A stretch of DNA of 64,000 nt from assembly GCA_002286715.1 (NCBI GenBank), contig NSJX01000009.1, positions 249,966 to 313,965 of the forward strand. Reading direction: 5' to 3'. The translations under genes and the position numbers were made by a program. Shown piece after piece: positions 1-12,651 of this stretch. Below the pieces are notes generated by a model. It was not told where the DNA came from. It was given only the letters and a program-made list of their open reading frames with translations, and did not search any database. How positions within the stretch are numbered: position 1 is the first letter of the stretch; the number at the start of each line of letters is the position of its first letter. The stretch is from Dentipellis sp. KUC8613 (Eukaryota; Basidiomycota; Agaricomycetes; Russulales; Hericiaceae).

Positions 1-2148
1 GCGGGGGCCCGTCTATTAGCCTGCGCACGTCGGATCCACGTAGGACGGCGGACGGGGGACCCACCTGGCATTAATCGAGCCGCCCCAGGAGCTGCACGCC
101 TGTTTCGGCCACACGCCGCCCGGCTCGCCGAGCCCGTCGTCGGGGACGAGGGGCGCGTTGTTCGCCTGCCCGTCGAACGCGAAGTATGGATGGGTGTCGA
201 GGATGATGCGGTCCGAGCCGGGAAGGAAGCCCGCCCAGTTCGAGACGCCAATGAACCCGTCGTGGATCGTGATGTACGGCCCATTGCCCGCGCCCGTGCC
301 CGTGATCCCGCGGATCATGTTGTGCGCCTGCAGGTAGCTAGCGGAGGGGGGCAAACGGACAGCAGTCAGCCGGGGGGAGCAGAACAGAACGGTCCATCAG
401 AACGCGGACGGCGACCCACAAGCTCGTCATTTGGTCCTGTCCGATGGTGTTCACCAGCGCCTCGTTCACGATGCCGAATGCGACGACGACGTCGCGGTAC
501 TCGGGCTGCGCGATGAACTCTGTGATAATGCGGATGTAGTCGAGCGTGCGCTGCGCGTTCGCGAGGCCCATGATGCCGTTCATGAAATTGATTTGCCCGA
601 GCCGACCGGAATGGTTGTACCCTGCACATATCACACCGCCGCGGACGACGTGGGACGAGGTCAGCGTCCATGTCTACCTTAAATCGAAGCGTGCGCGCGC
701 GCGCGGCGGCGTACCATTCTGTGACCCAGGGACGGTGTGCAGATCCAGATAAATTCTGAGGCCGTATTTGCGCGCCCACCCAATCAAGCGCAGCATGTAC
801 CTACGAGAAGCGAGTGCGTGTCAGCGCGCGTGTCACCCTGCGATCCCCACCCGCACAGAAAACTCCAGCGGGTGGATCGCGCCACCGTTTCACTCACTTC
901 CAGCATACTTTAGCCAGGAAAGGCTCGCCTTCCCAGGTCTCGATGGCCCAGAACGGAATGGGCACCCGAATCCAGTTGAGGCCGGCTCCAGCAATCTCTG
1001 CCAGATCTTGCTCGGTCTAGACAGAGAGGAATGAACGGATGAATGTGAATGTGCTCGGGCAGGAGCATTCTTGACAGGATCCACGGGGGATGTGAAGGGG
1101 GGGACGCGAAAGACTCACGATGAACGTATTGTAATGGTTCTCGAGTTGCCCCTGGAGGCCTCCGTTTGCCGTGTCCGCGGCCATGGCCTCGCTGAGCGTC
1201 CATTCGTCGACCGTGCCGGGGTACTTCTGAAACAGTGCAGGCGAGATGAACGGCTCCAACACGAACAGGCCGCCGAGGTTCACGCCGTAGACTTGGTCCT
1301 TGCCCCACGTCCAGCTCGTGTTGAGCGGCGGCGTCCAGCTGTTGGGCCGTGCACCGTTATTGAACGGGTCCGCTGGATCGGACACCCCTGCATGCGCGAA
1401 CGCACAGACAAACAAACAAGGATTTCCCGGTCAACGTCAATGTCGATATGTTGCACAGACACAGTACGGAGCACCACCCTCGTCCACGGCATCCATTCCC
1501 CGCGTGACGCGCCCAGCCCGCCCACGCTCTATCTAGGCATGTGAAAACAAAATAAAAAAACTTACAGTTTCCGCCAAATGCATTCCGGTACACGAATTGC
1601 TGCCCGTTATCCATCGTGACCGTCGAGCCGTCGCCGCCAGAGGTGGCGCCCGCGGAGGACGAGGGCTTGCTCGCGGCGGCAGAGGACGAGGCGGATGCCG
1701 CGGGTGATCCGCCGTCGCCCTGCGCGGCGTTCGAGTTCGTATGCCTGTCGCTGTTGTGCTTGTGCACGAGCACGACCGGGAGGACGATCGCGAGCACGAC
1801 GACGACGACCGCGGCGGCGGCGAGGAGCCAGACCCACGGGCGTCTGTAGATGGGCGTGCGGGCGCGCGGATCGTACGTCTGTTTTTCGGTGATTGCCTCG
1901 TGCGAGCTGCTCGGGCTGTTGTCCGCGGGGGAGGCGACCTGCTGCGCGAGGAAGGGCGTCGAGTTGGTCGGGGTGCCGTAGTCGTTGGCGGTGCCGTAAG
2001 AATCGCGGGGTGTGGGGCTGAGGGACGGGCCCGGGTTGAGGTAGGACGGGGTGGGCGCTGGGAGCGGGCCGACGTCGTCGAGTTGCAAAGGAGTGTGGGC
2101 GGGGGTGCCATAGGCCTCGCTGGCGTCGGAGGCGGGGCGGTCGGCCAT
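1..2148 (-). CDS. Exo-1,3-beta-glucanase, GH5, type II membrane form (3' partial)
   Basis: Predicted to trim beta-1,3-glucan of the cell wall from the outer face of the plasma membrane. Exon 1 (2148 to about 1566) encodes a roughly 110-residue Pro/Ser/Thr-rich cytoplasmic tail, one transmembrane helix (the run WVWLLAAAAVVVVVLAIVL) and a Ser/Ala-rich stalk. Later exons carry the GH5 barrel: DQVYGVNLGGLFVLEPFISP, then GLNWIRVPIPFWAIETWEG, then GLRIYLDLHTVPGSQN, then the acid/base motif FGIVNEA around 450-460. The nucleophile glutamate is not seen and should lie past the window edge, so the gene is cut at its 3' end. At least five short introns are needed, for example GTAAGT after NAFGGN. The start is the first ATG before the acidic, Pro-rich tail. 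Architecture matches fungal membrane-anchored exoglucanases; substrate is inferred from family. Confidence 0.88.
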
Positions 2149-2274
2149 GGTGGTCGTCTGCAGGAGAGGCAGGATGTGCGGCGTCTAGCTGCCCGCGATG
2201 GTGTTCAAGAGCCTCAACCGCCCGCCACATGACTGAACGCAAATATAGTCTAGGCGCACGCTCAGGTGGCGCTA

Positions 2275-2282
2275 TATATACA
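2275..2282 (-). promoter_or_regulatory. Possible TATA element of the glucanase gene
   Basis: TATATATA lies about 127 bp upstream of the glucanase start codon. Being palindromic it has no direction of its own; it is assigned to the glucanase because no gene starts nearby on the other side. Confidence 0.35.
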
Positions 2283-5237
2283 CACGCTCACGCTCATCCT
2301 CGTCCTCATGCTCTATGTACTCCTCCACCTGCTGCTCATGGCTCGCCTGACCTGCCTGCGCCGCATGCTCTCGAGCACATTCCGTGCTGCGAGCACCCGC
2401 GAACGCATCCTGCGAGGCAAGCACGCTTGGACGTAGGCTTCGTGCAGGCACGCGCCGCGCCGGGCTGCCAAGTTGCCTCGGACGTTTTTCCCCGCTCTGC
2501 GCCCACGGTCACACCACGGCGCCATGACCACCTGGCCCACTGTCCCCGCTCCACGACTGAACTTGTGCATGAACTGCGTCCGAGCCGGGCACCCCGAGAC
2601 TCGAGTCCACACCACTCCGAAAATCCATATCCGTATCTGTCTGTAGCTCTGACAGAACAATGTAGTAGCTTACTTGCAATTGTTCGCTGGAGGCTCATGA
2701 TCGTCTTGGCGCCCGTGTCACAATAGCAATAGCCAGACCTCGAATCGCAATCTGAATCTAGCTCGAACAGGCGCACGCACACCATACATCGATACACCGA
2801 ACAGAAACCCTCCGAACAATGGCCAGTCCCAGTCTCTTGGGAGCGCTGGTGAGCGCTTCCAGGCAGGCCGCGCAGCACGCAAGAAAGACGCGCTTCCAAT
2901 TCGGAGCACCTTGCTCCCAGGTCGCGCGCGCCGAGGCGGGGGTCGGGGCGCGTTCCTGGCTGATGCAGAGGCGCGGGCGCAGCTCTCGACATGGAGCGCT
3001 GCGCGCCCGCCCGATCCGGGGCGGGAGTCGCAGAAGCGGGCCCGGCGCGCACAAAGGCCCTGAGAAGGGGGTCCCGAGCAAAGCCAAACTCCTTGAAACG
3101 CGCCGCGGCGTGCTTCTCGCCTGCGCCGACGTCGACGCCGACGGGAACATGTCGACGTCGACGTCGACGTCGGAGAAGCACGCGCATGATTGCATGCTTA
3201 CTTTGCCTCCCGCCACGCCGCGCACCGATCTCGAGATTGGGTCGCGAGATCGCGTGCGAGATGCAGATGCGAGGTGCGGCGCGACAGGCAGGGCTGCATG
3301 CATGAATGGAACCGCGCTGCCTATCCAGCGTGCTCGCAACCGACCAATATGGACATGCGCTTCAGCGTCCTGCGTGCGTGCGTGCGTGCGAGCATCGTGC
3401 CGCGGAACGGTGAATGTTGTGGGTGCGAGACTTGCGCGAGCAAGAGCAAGAGCAGGGCCAGATTCAGAAACAGCACCCGGCTCCCGCCGCGCGCGAGCAG
3501 GGCGGATGGCTGACACGGTTATTGGCAGCGACAGGCCGGGGCGAGGTCTACGGGGGCGCAACTAGAGGAGTCGTATTGCTACATCACGAGCAGTGCGTGC
3601 CCCTTGACCTGGCAATGCAATGTATCGAAAAGGGCGATAGAGACGGCGGGGACCTGGCGTGCGACATGTTATCTGGCAGGCCTCCTGGACGAGGCGCGCG
3701 GTGGTGCAGTGACACAACGGGCGATCGCGATGCGTGGCGCCTCATACTGCCATACTGGTGTAAGAGGACAGACAATGCGCCGCTGCCCGCGCTATCGCCC
3801 GAGCGCCGGGTGCGTGCGTCCCGAATACGAATATCGGGATGCGCGAAGTTCATAATGTGTTATTGCGTTCGATTGTCACAAAAAGGCATGGACTGGAAGG
3901 CGCGGTGCTTCCAAGTGAAGCGGGTCAATGGGGCGTACCGAGATTTAATATGAAATATGAACGCGGGAGGTGTTTGTTGCGAGCTGGTTCGCTCGTTCGC
4001 TCGCCCGGCCGACGATAAAGACTCCGTGGTGTGGATCTTACAGGCGAACGTAACGGTGTCGATCGTGGACCACCAGAGTGGGCGTATGTTTCCTACTGCG
4101 ACATAGCGACATCATGGTCAGCCACACACTAAGTCGAGCGCGCAAATCAGCTGCAGGCAAAGGCAACATACAAATTTACATACAAAAACACAGTCTAAGG
4201 CCCCACCGCCTCCGGGGGCCGAATTGCTGTAATATTGCCATTACTTACTGCGAGCCCGACCGGAGAGCCAATATTAATGGGAAGCGGAAATACGGAGGTG
4301 ATCATGACAGCGGCTACGTTTGATCCAGCTAAATTCGCCTGGAGAAGAGAATTAGTATGCCACTGCGTACGTATACGTAGTATTCGCGACTAGTCCCTTG
4401 CCCTTGTCCTTGTTCTTGGATGGCTTTTTGGGACGGTAACTGGCAGGGTGGGCGGGCGCGGGCGGCCCTTATCTGAAGCCTGCGACACAACTCAACTCCG
4501 TAATACGTACGCGTACCTGCACGACTCGCGTCGAATCACGGAGATGCACCCAGCTACGTAGCATGATTTTCCGAGGAATCAACGGTGCGAACCGCGAGAT
4601 AGGGATAGGGGGCCAGTGGTACACATGGACAACGAAACGTTCGTGGGTGGTCGCGTATCAGGAGACAAAGAGAACGAAGCAGAAATGCATCGCGCGCGAC
4701 GAGACGTGCACGCCGACGACGGCAGCTGCTGGCACGGTGGTCACAGCAACGGCGAGGAGCATTGCATTTGCCAGAGCAACGATCAAAAACAGAGTTCGTC
4801 GCCGCGGAGCTCGCAGCCGACACTCCGAGCCTGTGCACGTACGGCAGTCCCCGACGACGCGCGGCTTTGGCTGGCTCCCACGCACACGACCACAGCTGCT
4901 CGATGACGCGCCTCGCGCGCACGCGTGCCCATGCGCTGATGCAGGAGCAGGACGGGCGCACGCGTCCCTAAGCAGCCCGCTCGCCCCTTCTCCTACGACC
5001 CCCACCGCGCGATCTTCAATTGAGTCTTCCCCGCCGACGCCGACACACGCGGCGCACGCACGAGCATTGGGCCATCAGCGCGAAGCTCAGGCCAGGGCAT
5101 GTGAGCACCCCGTACTCAGCAGCGTGACGCCGTGCACCCATGTGCGCGCGTGCGACCCGTCGCTGATGCCCGCCGCCCACGCAGACGACGCCGCGGTCAG
5201 CAGACATACAAATAGATAGAGCCCCAGCGCGCCTGCG
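2283..5237. other. Intergenic region without a convincing gene
   Basis: About 3 kb, mostly GC-rich. Many frames stay open because stop codons are rare at this base composition, but none shows a recognisable domain, consistent splice sites or a plausible start context. A short (GTCGAC)n-type run lies near 3128-3173. On the minus strand near 5150-5220 a hydrophobic stretch resembles a signal sequence but leads into no recognisable protein. The last few hundred bases should hold the ceramidase promoter. Confidence 0.5.
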
Positions 5238-8200
5238 ATGCCCCTGCTGCAGCAGTACGCCGTCCGCCCGCTTGCGGAGCACTGGGATCTGAACGCGACC
5301 GCTGAACACCTCGCGAACGCCATGCGCGCATTTGTGGACTGGACGAACCGCGCCGCGGTCGGATTCGCGGCGTTTGTCGCGTCTGCGAGCATCCTGTCCG
5401 GAAATCAGGCTGCGTTTGGCTTGCAGCCCGTCGCGGCGCAGTATCTTCTTGGCCTCGGTGCGTCTTGCGTGTTTTGCCGGTTGTGCCGGGTGTATGCTGA
5501 CTGGCTTGCTATCAGGCATTGGTGATATCACTGGGTACGTCGGGTACTCTAGGACGAGCTAATTTTGGGACGCTAACGCGCGCATACAGGCCTGTTGTGG
5601 AAACTAATATGATGGTGAGTTTTCTTTACTTCAAGCGTCCTCGTAGTGTTTGTTCCTCGTCGTCAGACTCGGAAAGTACTCCGAGGAGTCGTAGCAATAT
5701 GTCCCAGGAGCAGGTGGCGGGACACGGCGGCGTCGGAAACCTAATATCCCGTTTTCCTTCTGTATTCCGAACGCGGTCCACAGCCGCACACAAATTTCGC
5801 GACCCTCGTTTCTGCGCCCGGTCTCTCCTACTCCCGGGCATTAATACGCAGCAACGAGCCTGTCTGATCGTCTGTCGTTGTCTCACAGGGGTATGCCTCG
5901 CTGGCCCAAACCGACACGGGGCTGCACATGCGCCAGCGCAGCCGCGCATTTATTATCGCCGACGCGTCCAACTCCTCCAACCGCGTCGTGTTCATCAATG
6001 CAGGTACGTCTTCTACAAATTTGCTCTCCACGCTCCGCGCATGTGTCTCGGGCTCACGCTGCCATCATCCTTATAGACATCGCGATGGGCGACACGGGCG
6101 TCCGGCGCTCGATCGTGTCGCAGCTGTCCTCGCTCTACCCCGGGCTGTACGACAACACGAACATCGCGCTCGTCAGCACGCATCAGCATTCCGGCGTCGG
6201 CGGGTACCTCGAGAACCTGCTCCCGCAGATTACGGCGCTGGGGTACGTCAAGGAGACCGCGGACGCGATCGTCCAGGGCACCGTCCTCGCCGTGCAGCGT
6301 GCGCACGCGAACCTTGCGCCGGGGAAATTGAGCCTCGGTAACACATCCGTCGTCGATGGCAATATCAACCGCTCCCCGTCCGCGTACCTCGCGAACCCCG
6401 CGGAGGAGCGCGCCAAGTACCAGTACGACCAGGACAAGGACCTCACGCTATTGCGCTTCGACGATGCGAGCGGCAACGCGCGAGGGTTCTTGAGTTTCTT
6501 CGCGGTGCATGGCACGAGTCTGTACGAGGTAAATGCTGGCGGGGTGTATCTTGCGCGTGGACACGGTGTTAAAGTAGCTTGCGTAGAACAATACGCTGGT
6601 CAGCAGCGACAACAAGGGCATGGCGGCGTATCTGTACGAGTGTGAGTGTCCTGCCGCATTCCAGTGAGCGCAGGTGAAGTTAAATAGCGCGGTCCAGCGA
6701 GCGTCGAGCCGTCGGCGATGCCTGGGAACAACACATTTGTGGCGGGCTTCACGCAAGGTGCGTGTCTGCGCTGCTCAATCGGGGAATCCACTGACCGAAT
6801 GTGTCTGGCCACAGCCAATGTGGGCGATACGAGTCCTAATACGTACGTCCACGCCGCTTGTCACATGTCACGCCGTCGACTCATGTGCCCGAAGCCTCGG
6901 CGCGTTCTGCGAGAGTCCCGGCCAGCCTTATGACGGCCAAGCCTGCGACTTCAATAGCTCGACCTGCGGCGGCACGGCTGAGGACTGCCACGGCCGGTGG
7001 GCTTTTATTCTGTGTCGAAATTGTTTCTGGGAGCTCATGCGCGCGGTAGGGGTCCGGGATTCCGCACGTCCGACTTTGAGTCCAACAGAATCATCGCGCA
7101 GTATCAGGTCGACGGTGCAAAGACGCTCATGAGCGGGTCGTTGGCGCCCGTCAGCGGAGCGGTCAAGAGCGTGCACACGTACCTCAACATGTATGTTTCG
7201 GTCCGCCCGCTACTTCTGTCGTAGCGGAGGCATTTACGATGCGCTCCCCGCAGGTCATTCCATTCATTCACGCTCCCGAACGGCACCACCGTCCAGACGT
7301 GCCCGCCGGCGATGGGTGCGTCGCGTCTAATGCTAGTTAGTGCGAAGCGGGCTGACTGACGGGCGTGATTCTGTCAACAGGATTTTCGTTTGCGGGCGGA
7401 ACGACGTACGCTTCTCGCTAGCTTTACCTTTCCTGCTGGCCACGGAGGGCTGACGTGTCGGGTGCCAGCGACGGGCCTGGGGCCTTCGACTTCGTGCAGG
7501 GTGACAACTCGTCGCAGCCGCAGTATGCCGCCCCTCTTCTCCTTCTCCATGCGGCGCTCCGCTGATCGCACGCCTCCGCCCGTCCAGAAACCCGTTCTGG
7601 GAGATTGTGAAAGGTGCGCACACGCCCGCGGGCGGCCGTGGAGACTCTGGGGGCCCCGGGGGCTGACCGCGTCGCTCGGCAGGCGCCGTGACCCCCAACC
7701 CCGATGCACAGCAGACTGCGTGCCAATCCCCGAAGCCTATCCTTCTGAACACGGTATGTAATGGGCCCACCCCGTTTCCGCCGCGCATGATACATATGCT
7801 GGACGTCACGCTAAATTTACCCGTGCCGGGCTGCTGCAGGGCTACGCGCACACACCGTACAATTGGTCCCCAAACACGGTCGACATACAGCTGTTCCGCG
7901 TGGGCAACGTCGTCATGCTCATCATCCCCGGCGAGGTGCGTGGGCCGCTGCGACTGGCTGCTGTGGCGTGCGCGCGCTGATGGATGTGGCCGGCGGGTGG
8001 CAGTTGACAACGATGGCGGGAAGAAGGTTACGGTATGGCATTCTCCTTGCTTAGATTGGCAGTAGCAACCTTTGGTTCACCGGGCTTCCCTGTTCATCCG
8101 CGCAGCGATGCTGTGCGCACGCAGCTCGTCGCCCAGGGCGTCCTCGGCGACGACGCGTACGTCGTCGTCGCGGGCCCCGCCAACACGTACGCGCACTACA

Positions 8201-9234
8201 TCGCGACGAAGGAGGAGTACGGCGTGCAGCGCTACGAGGGCGCGTCCACGATCTTCGGGCAGTGTGAGTGTCCACTGGGGCGCGGGTGGCGCCAAGCGCA
8301 CCCCCTGCGTCTGTCACCAGGCTTCTGCTGATACGCTGCCACACGTGCAGATACCCTTGATGCGTATATCGACAAGTATGGGAGCCTCGTCTCATTTTTG
8401 GCCGACAATGCGACCGGCGTCCCCGCGTCGGATCCAGCTCCGCCTGATTTGACGTCCCAGGAAATCACCCTCCGCGTAAGCAGTCTGCCGCCTGCCGCTT
8501 CCCCCCGCTCCTGACTGCCCCCCTTATCCCATCCCCTCCTCTCCCGCCTCCGCCTCCCTTCCCTCCTGCCACCCCTGGCCCGCAGACCCCCGTCATCCAG
8601 GACAACCCGCCCTCTGGAAAGCATTTCGGCGACGTTCTCGCCGATGTGTCGTCCTCCCCCTACCACGCGGGCGATAACGTTGTCGTGCAATTTGTCGGCG
8701 CTAATCCTAGGGTGCGATTCCCTCGCCCTCCGCCCGTCCACCTGCTCACCAGAAATTTTTTCTTCGTCAGAACAACCTCAGGCTCGAAGGCACGTTCCTG
8801 ACGGTCGACCAGCTCGTCAACGGCGCCTGGAGCCCCGTCCGCTCGGACTCGCACCCGTCGACGATCTATGAGTGGAACAGGACCAACACGGTATGTCGAA
8901 TTCCGAATCGCCCGGATCCCATTTCCGAACCGTCCTGAGCTGTGCTTTTTAGTTCACCGGCACGAGCACCGTCAATATCACCTGGTAAGTCCAACATCCA
9001 CCACCACCGTGTAGCACGTTCCCCCGCTAACGCCTTCGGTCCGAATGCGCGCAGGACCATCGAGGACGGCACCCCGAGTACGTCGTGCGCTCCCATCCAC
9101 GCTGCTGACTGTCGCTCACCGCCCCTGCATCGCCAGGCGGGACTTACCGCATCTCGTACTTCGGGGATTCCAAGCCCCTGATTGGGGCGATCTCTGCCTT
9201 CACGGGCAGATCGTCGAACTTCACGGTGGCGTAG
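5238..9234 (+). CDS. Neutral ceramidase
   Basis: Neutral/alkaline non-lysosomal ceramidase family, which hydrolyses ceramide to sphingosine and fatty acid; usually secreted or membrane-facing. Twenty-four exons join in frame to 2280 nt (759 aa), the usual family size: 5238-5457, 5516-5534, 5590-5614, 5889-6003, 6077-6538, 6587-6641, 6698-6757, 6815-6842, 6895-7006, 7050-7190, 7254-7315, 7381-7405, 7469-7522, 7588-7613, 7683-7753, 7840-7935, 8004-8032, 8106-8263, 8351-8475, 8586-8711, 8771-8890, 8953-8984, 9057-9077, 9137-9234. Landmarks are YLLGLGIGDITGPVVETNMM, the zinc-site stretch STHQHSGVGGY, the motif NINRSPSAYLANPAEERAKY, then QANVGDTSPNT and GRGPGF, and the C-terminal beta domain ending SSNFTVA. 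The N-terminus is the weak point: from 5238 there is no sharp signal peptide, and Met at 5322 gives a more hydrophobic leader. Confidence 0.9.
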
Positions 9235-9538
9235 GTTCGCCGCCCAGGACCGTGGTGAGTCGTGATCGTGATGTCACCGCGGGCTGCCTGTGCTTTCTGC
9301 CGTGGACATTGTGTGTTTTGTGTTGCTTTTTTGTGTGCTTTGACTTGGAGGATCCAGATTCAGATTCAGATTCTGCTTTCACTTACAATTTTACTCTCGC
9401 TTCCGCTTTCGCCCTCGCTTCTGCCCGGATCGATATTTTGTACAACACGTCATGACGGATACCAACATTACAGTATGCGGGTATGTGGATATGTGGGTGT
9501 ATGCAAGAAAAGTGCGCGGATGGGTACGATAGTGCCTC
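9235..9538. other. Tail-to-tail spacer with a short CAGATT repeat
   Basis: 304 bp between the convergent 3' ends of the ceramidase and dynamin A genes. It contains a short imperfect CAGATT tandem run near 9352-9375 and T-rich stretches suited to transcript 3' ends. No gene is seen. Confidence 0.5.
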
Positions 9539-12500
9539 TTAGGCGGTGTAGATCTCTGCCTCCTGCATGCGAGTATACGCAACTTTGAGCCGTTCGAGCT
9601 TCATCTCGAGCTCCCGGCGGTACTCTGCGACGTCCGGTGCCTCCTGGAGGAAGTGCTCGCACCGCTCCACGGTCTCGGGGTCGCTCAGGTTGAGCGTGCT
9701 CAGGATGCTCTGGCTCAGCCCGTCGCTCTGCAGCCCGGTCACCAGCTCCAGGTCGACGAACTTCGTGGCGTAGTCCGTGAAGCGGTTCAAGGACACTGAA
9801 AGTACAAGGTGAGCTCGAGTGGGGTGGCAGTAATCGACTTCAGGAAGACGGTGTGTCACCTTGGAAGTACGCGCTCACGTCGGCCATGACGATCACGACG
9901 GGATCCAAGGGGCTGCTGGGCAGCAGCTTCGGTAGATCCTTTGTCTCGAACTTCACGGACATCTTGGCGGTCGCCGTCATGAACTGCCGCTCGCCGCTCT
10001 GGAACTCGCTGCTCGCGTCCTGCGTGCTGCTCGCATTGTACGGCCGCATCATGAGGCTCCTCGTGAAGCGGTCGCCCGCCGCGAGGCCCTGCAGCATCTT
10101 GTAGTGCGTCAGGTATTTGTCCTTGTAGGCGCGAAAGTCGCGGTTGTTGCCCGAGTCCACGATCCGCTCCGCACGCAGGAGCAGCTTGACGAACTCCTGC
10201 GTGCGCTCGCGCGCGCCGTTCAGGTAGTTCATCACGAATGGGCTGCAGGTTAGTTTGTTCGTGAGTACAGAAGAGGCATATGTGCGGGCTGATAAGATGA
10301 AATGCACACGCACGATACCCATTTCTTGATTCTGCCATTGGTATATTGACGGAAGTGCGTCTCCATGGCCTTCTTCAGCGTCACTTTGATTATCTCCACC
10401 ACATTGTCGACAAACTCTTTGGCTGGCCCCTCCCACCCGTCGGTGACACGACGGATGAAGAAGTCAGACACCTCGGGGGGGTAGGCGGACAAGAGCTCGC
10501 GCGAGCTGTGCCTAGGTGCACAGGAGTACTTGAATCAGTGGGATGCAGGCGGAAGCCGACTGTCAACGCACTCCTCTGCAAGATTATGCACGGTGTCGGC
10601 GAAGATCGCCTTTGACCTGTCTTGAGCGGCAGCTTGAGAACGCGCCGATAACCGAGCCACTGCCGTGCTTGCGGACGGACTGCCTGGATCGTCGCCCTCA
10701 TCGAGAAAGCTTGGCACCAAGTTCAGACCCTCTTTCACGTCGGCGTCGCTCTTCCAGGGCCGGAAGTCCGGAGCAGTGGCGCGTATCGCCTGCCGAAAGC
10801 GTCTCTTCTCGGACAGAATCTTCTGCAGGATCGTATCGTTGTCGCCCGACCTACTGAGCTGCCTCTGCACTTCCACTGCGAAGCTCTGAATCAGCTTGAC
10901 AACTTGCCACACGACGTCACCAGAAACGTGTTGGGGAAGGGTGTTTATCTCCAGCCGCGTGGATTCGAGGAGGTTGTTGACCTCGTTCTTGAGATCAGGT
11001 AGCCTGCACGAAACCAGCATCAGCGTGATGGGAAAGCGGGCGCGCAGGTGCACCGACCGTTGTCTGATCAAGTCCGAGAGGACTCTGCTGAGCTTGCGCG
11101 TCAAGTTCCTCGTCCCCAGGCGGTCGCGATGCTCCCGCGGTAATGAATACCATGGGTCTTCCTTCGCGAAGAAACGCTCTTCCTGCGTCTGTGCATCTTG
11201 CCATGAGGTATTGAGCTGCAGGCCGGTCGCGTCTGGCTGCTTTGTGGAGAACCATCCGTGTGCCAGCGGATCGACCACGCCACGCAATCGCTCCAGCCAG
11301 CGATCCCTGTCTCCCGGGTCGATGCGGTCCACCTTCGTCAAGACGCCTGTTATGTACTAGCTAGGACCATGAACATCACGAGGCTGAGGAGATTGCTCAC
11401 CAACAGTACGCTTTCCTTCTGGATCATACTCCTTTGCCAAATTGAACCCATCCTGATTCGCAAAGTCGGCTAGATACACGAATCGTCGGAGGTCGTACGT
11501 GGGTGCCGGCTATGTGATGAATGAGCGCTTACTTTCGCATGCAACTACGAGCAGGATGATGCAGCTAGGTTTTGAGATGTATGATACAACGAGGTCTTCT
11601 ATTCTCTTGATATCGGCACTGTCACCATTTGAGCCCACGTTCCTAATGATACCTGAGTTGCAGCAGTGTCAGGAACGTGGAGACATGTGTCGATATCCTT
11701 CGAAGATACCTGGGAGGTCCACGAATGAGAGATCCTCTACGGTCGGGCCCCTGATCTCCAAGGACACAAGGTTGGTGGAGAACCTCATATCTCCGGTACC
11801 GAGACTTTGCAGCCTTCCTACCAAAAATTCTTCCGTGGGTCTGGTTGGGGTCAGGATGCTCAGTTGAGCTCTCCGTATCCGGTCCTCCACAAGATGCCTC
11901 TCTGCTTCTGTCAGCGGCTCCCCGAATGGTACATTCAACGCGGGGCTATATGTATTCCCAGCAGAGTCGGTGAAGAAGCGTAGTGTTACTTTGCATGACC
12001 ATTCAGTGTTTTCTGAGTGAAGAAGATGACACTCGAGCGGAACGCTGAAGGAACGGATGAGAAGCCGAAGTTAAAGTCATGGAGACTGAGAGCATACCGA
12101 GTGCACAATCCTGGGTCTCGGGGCATGGTGACACCGGAGATGGCCCTTATCATGGACGATTTTCCCGAACTTTGATTGCCTACGACTGCGATCGTAGGTA
12201 TGTCGATGTCGCTTCGGACTCTGGTGAAGATGAAGCTTCATAAGTACAGTTTTCGAAGGCAGGATGGCAGTGGGACGCACCCGGTGCCTTGGAGACTGTT
12301 CATTAGTTGCAGGGCCTCCTGGCGTTCTTCAGCCGAAACGGGGTCAGAGTGAGCCATCGCGGAGTACTCGCCGTCGACCAGGGTCGATGCGGTCTGGCTG
12401 CGATTGGAATCATGTCCGATAACAATCATTTGGGCGTTGAGGTGAGGGGAATCCAATCTCTGCAGGTCTAGTTGGATGTCGTGGACGGGAGGAAAGGGTG

Positions 12501-12651
12501 CGATGTGGGACTTGCCTCGTCGAGGACCATATCTGTCGACATCACACGGCGTGGTGATATCTGCACTCCAGTTCTTGAAGGGATCGGCAGAAGTTAAAAT
12601 ACTGCCTCGAGGATGCTTGCTGCGCCCGCAGCTGCTTCGAGAAGACATCAT
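9539..12651 (-). CDS. Dynamin-family large GTPase (Mx/DRP-like), dynamin A
   Basis: A dynamin-superfamily GTPase without visible PH or proline-rich domains, so of Mx/Vps1/DRP type; family members assemble on membranes and remodel them by GTP hydrolysis. GTPase motifs are split over exons: G1 GNQSSGKSS near 12150, G3 DLPG near 11705, G4 TKVDR at the start of the exon beginning near 11341. The middle/stalk region covers about 11300-9850. The GTPase effector domain is in the last exon (9539 to about 9800), ending at TAA. The upstream limit is the ATG at 12651; an in-frame Met at about 12357 (MAHSDPVSAEERQEAL) aligns better with the start of dynamin B and is a real alternative. Exon edges other than the two ends are approximate. 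It is head to head with a paralogue, 1.2 kb apart. Cellular role is not deducible from the sequence. Confidence 0.82.

Noticed and set aside
2336..3187. Long minus-strand open frame of about 280 codons upstream of the glucanase
   Set aside because: Arg/Ala-rich composition with no motif; open frames occur in several phases of the same GC-rich DNA, so this is base composition.
5087..5392. Minus-strand frame with a signal-like hydrophobic segment opposite the ceramidase first exon
   Set aside because: It overlaps the ceramidase coding exon, leads into no recognisable protein and has no supported splice chain.
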